DNA from: Anadara kagoshimensis
Lineage: Eukaryota > Mollusca > Bivalvia > Arcoida > Arcidae
Direction: 5' to 3'
Length of the DNA: 64,000 nucleotides
Assembly (NCBI GenBank): GCA_021292105.1
Contig: CM037867.1
Span: forward strand, 14,212,928-14,276,927
Shown: piece by piece, positions 58,526 to 64,000 of the stretch
How the letters are laid out: every line of letters begins with the position of its first letter
Position numbering within the stretch: the stretch's first letter is position 1
Program-made: the position numbers and the translations under genes
Notes under the pieces: model-generated
Databases searched by the model: none
Seen by the model: the letters and a program-made list of their open reading frames with translations, nothing else
What the model was told of the DNA's origin: nothing

Positions 58526-58824
58526 CTGAGTTCGAGCCTCACTCAGACAACATGTAGGAAAGTGAATTTTCCTTGACGTTTGTCTTTACTGGTTCACCTG
58601 GTATCAGTATAATGTGACTGAGGGAGTGGTATGCTTGTCTGCGGCGTACTGACGTTAAAGTGCGCGCTAGTACAAGGCAGCCTATAAAAACGCACTCGCA
58701 CTTCACATGCATACACAAAATTGTTCATAGAATAATCAATAGAGATTAATAAAATAGTTCTCATTGCGAATGGCTGAAAAATTGCTGAGGCGACGTTAAG
58801 CAACATTCAACCAACCAACCAACG
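58526..58824 (+). mobile_element. SINE-B with CAAC tail, inserted in a TcM MITE
   Basis: A 299-bp insertion flanked by CTTGTTAG (58518-58525 and 58825-58832). It starts in a B-box-like GAGTTCGAGCCTC and ends CGACGTTAAGCAACATTC followed by CCAACCAACCAAC, a typical SINE 3' tail. It splits the left part of the MITE that carries the 123-bp array. Confidence 0.78.
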
Positions 58825-58865
58825 CTTGTTAGACTCGGATATATTTTGACAGCTTTTCGATAGAT

Positions 58866-60708
58866 GCTATTTATTTCCCGTGAGCTCTCCACCCACTTGC
58901 TAGCTATATCTCAGCCACTCCTAAGCCAAGGTTCAACTCACTACTTTCCCCTTAGCCCAGTGTTAAACTATCGACAGGTCTGTGCTGTTAGTCTTTATCT
59001 AATGTGGCTCTCCACCCACTTGCTAGCTATATTTCAGCCACTCGTAAGCCAAGGCTCAACTCACTACTTTCCCTTAGCTCAGTGTTAAACTATCGACAGG
59101 TCCGTGCTGTTAAGTCTTTATCTAATGTGGCTCTCCACCCACTTGCTAGCTATATTTCAGCCACTCGTAAGCCAAGGTTCAACTCACTACTTTCCCCTTA
59201 GCCCAGTGTTAAACTATCGACAGGTCCGTGCTGTTAAGTCTTTATCTAATGTGGCTCTCCACCCACTTGCTAGCTATATTTCAGCCACTCGTAAGCCAAG
59301 GCTCAACTCACTACTTTCCCTTAGCTCAGTGTTAAACTATCGACAGGTCCGTGCTGTTAAGTCTTTATCTAATGTGGCTCTCCGCCCACTTGCTAGCTAT
59401 ATTTCAGCCACTCGTAAGCCAAGGTTCAACTCACTACTTTCCCCTTAGCCCAGTGTTAAACTATCGACAGGTCCGTGCTGTTAGTCTTTATCTAATGTGG
59501 CTCTCCACCCACTTGCTAGCTATATTTCAGCCACTCGTAAGCCAAGGCTCAACTCACTACTTTCCCCTTAGCCCAGTGTTAAACTATCGACAGGTCCGTG
59601 CTGTTAGTCTTTATCTAATGTGGCTCTCCACCCACTTGCTAGCTATATCTCAGCCACTCGTAAGCCAAGGTTCAACTCACTACTTTCCCCTTAGCCCAGT
59701 GTTAAACTATCGACAGGTCTGTGCTGTTAGTCTTTATCTAATGTGGCTCTCCACCCACTTGCTAGCTATATTTCAGCCACTCGTAAGCCAAGGCTCAACT
59801 CACTACTTTCCCCTTAGCCCAGTGTTAAACTATCGACAGGTCCGTGCTGTTAGTCTTTATCTAATGTGGCTCTCCACCCACTTGCTAGCTATATTTCAGC
59901 CACTCGTAAGCCAAGGCTCAACTCACTACTTTCCCCTTAGCCCAGTGTTAAACTATCGACAGGTCTGTGCTGTTAAGTCTTTATCTAATGTGGCTCTCCA
60001 CCCACTTGCTAGCTATATTTCAGCCACTCGTAAGCCAAGGCTCAACTCACTACTTTCCCCTTAGCCCAGTGTTAAACTATCGACAGGTCTGTGCTGTTAA
60101 GTCTTTATCTAATGTGGCTCTCCACCCACTTGCTAGCTATATTTCAGCCACTCGTAAGCCGAGATTCAACTCACTACTTTCCCTTAGCTCAGTGTTAAAC
60201 TATCGACAGGTCCGTGCTGTTAGTCTTTATCTAATGTGGCTCTCCGCCCACTTGCTAGCTATATTTCAGCCACTCGTAAGCCGAGATTCAACTCAATACT
60301 TTCCCTTAGCTCAGTGTTAAACTATCGACAGGTCCGTGCTGTTAAGTCTTTATCTAATGTGGCTCTCCACCCACTTGCTAGCTATATTTCAGCCACTCGT
60401 AAGCCAAGGTTCAACTCACTACTTTCCCTTAGCTCAGTGTTAAACTATCGACAGGTCCGTGCTGTTAGTCTTTATCTAATGTGGCTCTCCGCCCACTTGC
60501 TAGCTATATTTCAGCCACTCGTAAGCCGACCTTCGACTCACTACTTTCCCTTAGCTCAGTGTTAAACTTTCGACAGGTCTGTGCTGTTAGTCTTTATCTA
60601 ATGTGGCTCTCCAGCCACTTGCTAGCTATACCTCAGCCACTCGTAAGCCGACCTTCGACTCACTACTTTCCCTTAGCTCAGTGTTAAACTTTCGACAGGT
60701 CTGTGTTG
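58866..60708 (+). repeat. 123-bp satellite array (about 15 copies) built from a TcM MITE end
   Basis: About 15 units of 122-124 bp, each ending in a block like CAGTGTTAAACTATCGACAG followed by GTCYGTGCTG, which is the TcM terminal repeat in the opposite orientation to the 55.7-kb array. The preceding part (GCCACTCGTAAGCCAAGG and upstream) matches the subterminal region of single TcM copies at 53.1 kb. Because 123 is divisible by three, long stop-free frames run through the array; they are not genes. Confidence 0.93.
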
Positions 60709-61127
60709 TATGTATACTCTTTATCTAATGTGTATAAAAGTCATAACAACAAGTGATTGGAAACTTACTGGAAAATTATTTTCACTTTTATGTATTCTAA
60801 TCACGAGTCAATATAATAATAAGGGATAACATACCATTACGAACATAAACCATAAAAAAGTATTAATATAAAAACATTAAGAGCCAATGTAAGAGAATGC
60901 TGGCATATAAAGATGATAAATTATAAAAAATATTAATATAAAAACATTTATTAATCGCAAAGTGTTCTTTTCTGTTCGCTAATCAACATTTTTAATGTAA
61001 CCCAGTATTTTTTGCAGAGTAAAATATGCAATTTTATGTAGTTAAATTGATGGCGATAAAATGACTCCAAAAATTTTTTTTTATTTTAGTTCTGAAGTAT
61101 ATTTAAAGTCCACATTTACAATTTCGC

Positions 61128-61315
61128 TCTCAACTAGGGCTCAACTATTTTGACATTTGCTCAACTAGTCTTGACAATTGCTAAAACAAGTTTGAACTTG
61201 GTTTGACTTGTCAACTAGGTTTGACATTTGCATAACTACGTTTCGCATTTGTACAACTAGGTTTGATTTTTTCAACTAGGTTTTGGCATTTTCTCAACTA
61301 GGTTTGACATTTCAA
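61128..61315 (+). repeat. Degenerate minisatellite (unit about 21-27 bp)
   Basis: About eight loose copies of CTCAACTAGGTTTGACATTTG with insertions and substitutions. Confidence 0.75.
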
Positions 61316-61484
61316 TCAGCCATGTATTAGAATAGGTGACTTGTTCAGAAAAGCTTTAGGTCAACAATAATGTTCTATCTGTCGTGGCTTACAATACCGA
61401 ATATTGTTTCTGATCTGCATAGTATTAACGCACACTGGTGCTAAATAACTTGACTTCATATGAACAATACAGACCCTTCAATCT

Positions 61485-61905
61485 ATATTGCTGATCCCAT
61501 CAGTCCTACGGTCCAAACATCGAATCATGATACACTGAACATTCCTTGGAATTACAAAGATAAATGTAATAATGCACTTTAATAGTAAATGTGCTTATTC
61601 AGCTTTGTCACAAATAAATATCAAACAGTGTATCAATTGACTTCGTCACTCGTGATAATTTCTGCATGGAAAATGCTTAAATCAGCAGATCACCTGAACC
61701 ATAATGCTGATCCAACCAGTCCATACCTACGGTCCAAATTTAGAATCATTGTACATTCCTGTCAGCAATATACGCACTTAAATAAAAATGTGCTGAATCG
61801 GCAACTCTATAGCTTTATCACAAATAAATATGAAGATAGAGTATCGATTTACTCGTGATAAATAAATCTTTTTTCTTCGTGGAAAATGCTTCATCAGCAA
61901 TTCAG
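61485..61905 (+). repeat. Tandem duplication, unit about 220 bp
   Basis: Copies at 61485-61690 and 61705-61905 share ATGCTGATCC, CCTACGGTCCAAA, ATCACAAATAAATAT, TGATAAWT and TGGAAAATGCTT. The 89-aa open frame across it shows no recognisable domain. Confidence 0.78.
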
Positions 61906-61984
61906 ATTAGGTAAGTATCAAGTGTGATGCATTATGGTTCTTGAAGATTTATGATCAACACGTTGTTGATGTAGATAGTAAAAC

Positions 61985-62048
61985 ATTAGGTGCTTACCCT
62001 TCTAGAGCTCCTGCCATGGATTCCCTGGTGAAAGTACACGTGTATGCT
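61985..62048 (+). mobile_element. RT-A internal 3' UTR fragment
   Basis: TTAGGTGCTTACCCTTCTAG and TTCCCTGGTGAAAGTACACG only. Confidence 0.5.
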
Positions 62049-62869
62049 TTGGCTTGACCACTACTTGACTTTTTAGCGTCGATACAAAAGTCTTGTTTTT
62101 GTTCTTTTTCACATTAATGTCAGGGCTTCGATTATTCACTCGTCCACTTGTCCTGACGAGTGAAATGTGTACTGGGACGAGTGATGTTGTTATTGCACTT
62201 GTCATGGTGCCAAGTTAAATTTATCAGACATGTACATCATGGACATGTTACAATTAATAAACAACAGACAATTTAGTGTAGGTCAGGAAAATCTTGTATA
62301 AGGATATCAATTGTAACTATCTGGTGCAAACCGTTTCGCATTCGGCAGTTACTTAGTGTAACGTAACATCCTACCGATGTTCCGAGTGTTAAATTTAATC
62401 TTGTACATATATCACAATATTATCTTTTACACTTATGGTGACTGTGCCGAGTGGTTTTCTTATTCAACTAGGCACTGTGCCAAGTGGAATCAAGAATTCT
62501 ATCTAAGGCCTGTAATGTTTGTTTGCAAGTTATTACAGAATAAACATGTTTCCTATTAAAACAACCTACATACTGCTATTACCATATTAATACACAAAAA
62601 TCGATATGCAATCATGTATTAATTTGAATACTTTTATGTAACATTGCTGTATCAAAGGCATATAATTATTATAATTTTACAATCGCCTTGGTTATATTAT
62701 TGAATAATAGAAATAATGATTGGCAGTAAGTTTTCAATTTATTATCAAACTCCTTTCATGAACATCAACTCAATAATTTTTTACCAAACCAAAAAAAAAT
62801 ACAAAAATTGAAAGAAAAACTCAGACGTTAGTTACTAGAGAAGTTGATATAGTGATTTACATCGCCCAA

Positions 62870-63128
62870 TAAATTGGTAGAGTGTCCGCTCCGTAATTGG
62901 TAGATCGTGGGTTGAACCCCAACAGGGTCTGATCCAAGACTTCAAAGTGGGTAGTGTCTGTTCGTTAACCAAGCACTCGACATTACGAAATGAAAGGCAA
63001 AATTCTTTTGGATTGAAACTTAAAATAAACGAGGACGAGATTCCGTGTCATGGAAGGCGTGGCTCAATAAATAACACTGCTGTATAATGCCATCAGCGCA
63101 AAACAAAGACAAAATTTGTATTTACGGA
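62870..63128 (+). mobile_element. SINE-A
   Basis: A box TTGGTAGAGTGTCCGC, B box GGGTTGAACCCC, then CTGATCCAAGACTTCAAAGT, AATAAACGAGGACGAG and AATGCCATCAGCGCAAA. Confidence 0.75.
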
Positions 63129-63346
63129 GTTATGCCTCTTTTACCGTCGGTATCTCATAGTATTTAAACAACATGGTATTGAGTTGAGCATTTACCTATA
63201 GTTTTGGTGCATTACTTTTTTCTGAACCTATAAACATTTTTAAAGGTAGAATCAGCAATAACTGTAGTGGCCTAAAGGGAGACATTATCAAACTACGATA
63301 GAATCGCAGAATGAAAATAGTTTTCTTCAGCATCATGAACAAACAC

Positions 63347-63700
63347 CCACCTACCTACCTTCCTTTTTACGCCCGGGGGTACATAGGGCAAGGACTAGAG
63401 TTTTCCACTTTTCTCTATCTTGTGCCATTCTCTCCAGTTCTCCCCAAGTTAGTCTATGTTCTTTCATTTCCTTCTCCACAGTTCTTTTCCAGATGTTTTG
63501 TGGTCTGCCTTGCTTCCTTTTTCCTTCCGGCGTCCATCTGAGAGCAACTATTGTGATGTTATTCATAGGCTTTCTGAGCACATGTCCTATCCATCTCCAT
63601 CTTGATCTTGTCAGAATAGTTCTTATGTTATCTGTGTTATTTATGGAGCTCCTGATTAGTGATCCTGGCTGGCCAGTAAATCCTCATAGTCTTTCTAAGG
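63347..63700 (-). mobile_element. 5'-truncated LINE (RTE-like) with perfect 13-bp target duplication
   Basis: The minus strand encodes ITNQELHK, then after a frameshift RSRWRWIGHVLRKP, ALRWTPEGKRKQGRP, KRTVEKEMKEHRLTWGELER and DREKWKTLVLALC, the usual C-terminal end of RTE-like endonuclease-RT proteins. The 3' end has a GGTA-type simple tail (63347-63362). CATGAACAAACAC lies on both sides (63334-63346 and 63701-63713). 5' truncation plus the duplication is the signature of target-primed reverse transcription. A different subfamily from the fragment at 4815 (different tail and sequence). Confidence 0.9.
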
Positions 63701-63713
63701 CATGAACAAACAC

Positions 63714-63910
63714 AGTAGGCAATAATTGTGTATTATTGTCAGAAATGTACTTTTGTTTTGTTAGAAATATACTATTTGGTTAAATGTATTTTGGTCCTTT
63801 GGAAATTTTTCAACCCATTGAAGAATTTTTGGTTTTACAATTTTGGTCCAAGCACTACTGCTGAAGAATTGTATTCCGAAACCACCGTCTGGTGCTGTGA
63901 AATTAACACT
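63714..63910 (+). mobile_element. HHR element, interrupted upstream by a LINE
   Basis: Starts AGTAGGCAATAATTGTG and continues through TTTTGGTCCTTTGG to the ribozyme and the tail CTGTGAAATTAACACT. A LINE fragment (63347-63700) is inserted just upstream, with its duplicated target lying in this element's 5' region. Confidence 0.7.
63851..63896 (+). ncRNA. Hammerhead ribozyme with core substitution
   Basis: Stem I AGCACTA/TGGTGCT pairs fully (one G-U), and GAAAC and GTC (63887-63889) are kept. The core is CTGCTGA instead of CTGANGA, and stem II has one mismatch. Probably inactive. Confidence 0.7.
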
Positions 63911-64000
63911 AAACGTTTCGGCAGTTTTACTTTGCTTTGAGATTTTGATTTGGATATGAACTTGTATATTTCTTTTTACGTTCCTTTGGGATTGTGATTT
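63910..64000 (+). mobile_element. RT-A 3' end running off the window edge
   Basis: GCAGTTTTACTTTGCTTTGA and GATTTGGATATGAACTTGT, followed by a second GGGATTGTGATTT at the edge. It directly follows an HHR element. Confidence 0.55.

Larger units (their letters stand above)
58461..60708. mobile_element. TcM MITE copy expanded by the 123-bp array
   Basis: The left end starts CAGTACAGACCTGTCGAAAG after TA (58459-58460); the right end finishes CTTTCGACAGGTCTGTGTTG before TA (60709-60710). Inside are a SINE-B insertion (58526-58824) and the 123-bp array, which is the right end amplified. Confidence 0.68.

Noticed and set aside
59351-60064. 237-aa open frame with a repeating LYLMWLSTHLLAI peptide, and its sister frames from 58864 to 60687
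   Set aside because: The 123-bp satellite period is a multiple of three, so any stop-free unit gives a long frame. There is no start context or domain, and several frames are open at once.
62128-62185. CTGACGAGTGAAATG with flanking CACTCGTC/GACGAGTG as another hammerhead
   Set aside because: CTGACGAG and GAAA are present, but no stem II fits between them and the flanking inverted pair is not in stem I position.

Overview
The window is AT-rich, repeat-dominated eukaryotic DNA with very little coding sequence. It looks like an invertebrate nuclear genome, most likely a mollusc and probably a bivalve. Support for this is indirect: tRNA-derived SINEs, hammerhead-ribozyme repeats, dense 5'-truncated retroelement ends and MITE/satellite arrays occur together, and the one host gene is an orphan-like rhodopsin-family receptor. 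No bacterial operon features, CRISPR array or rRNA were seen. Species cannot be fixed from the sequence.

Layout. 1-39.4 kb holds no recognisable host gene. It is a mosaic of (i) many 5'-truncated 3' ends of one reverse-transcriptase element, here RT-A, whose longest copies still encode a VSQLIRYGRV-like RT tail; (ii) a family carrying a type I hammerhead ribozyme motif in every stage of decay, here HHR elements; (iii) tRNA-derived SINEs (A, B, C); (iv) fold-back and TIR MITEs; and (v) old tandem duplications. 39.4-45.1 kb is a degenerate satellite of about 160-190 bp monomers. A 3246-bp DNA transposon with perfect 30-bp terminal repeats has inserted into it; its DDE transposase (spacing about DD80E) is broken by two one-base frameshifts, both in A runs. 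45.1-52.2 kb returns to the repeat mosaic.

52.2-55.1 kb contains the only convincing host gene: the main coding exon of a class A GPCR, 430 aa from its likely start codon. It is preceded by a decayed tandem repeat of about 200 bp, whose copies resemble the splice acceptor and start-codon region of that exon. 55.7-60.7 kb holds two satellite arrays in opposite orientation, 76 bp x about 25 and 123 bp x about 15. Both appear to be one end of the same Tc1/mariner-type MITE family (TcM) amplified in place between intact MITE ends. 60.7-64 kb returns to duplicated and retroelement-derived DNA, including a LINE fragment with a perfect 13-bp target duplication.

The genes do not form a pathway. The window is mainly a record of nested mobile elements. 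The most notable items are the hammerhead family, the MITE-to-satellite conversions, the DD80E transposon and the repeat-derived 5' boundary of the receptor exon. Boundaries of old repeats were judged by eye from similarity within the window and are approximate unless a target duplication or terminal repeat fixes them.
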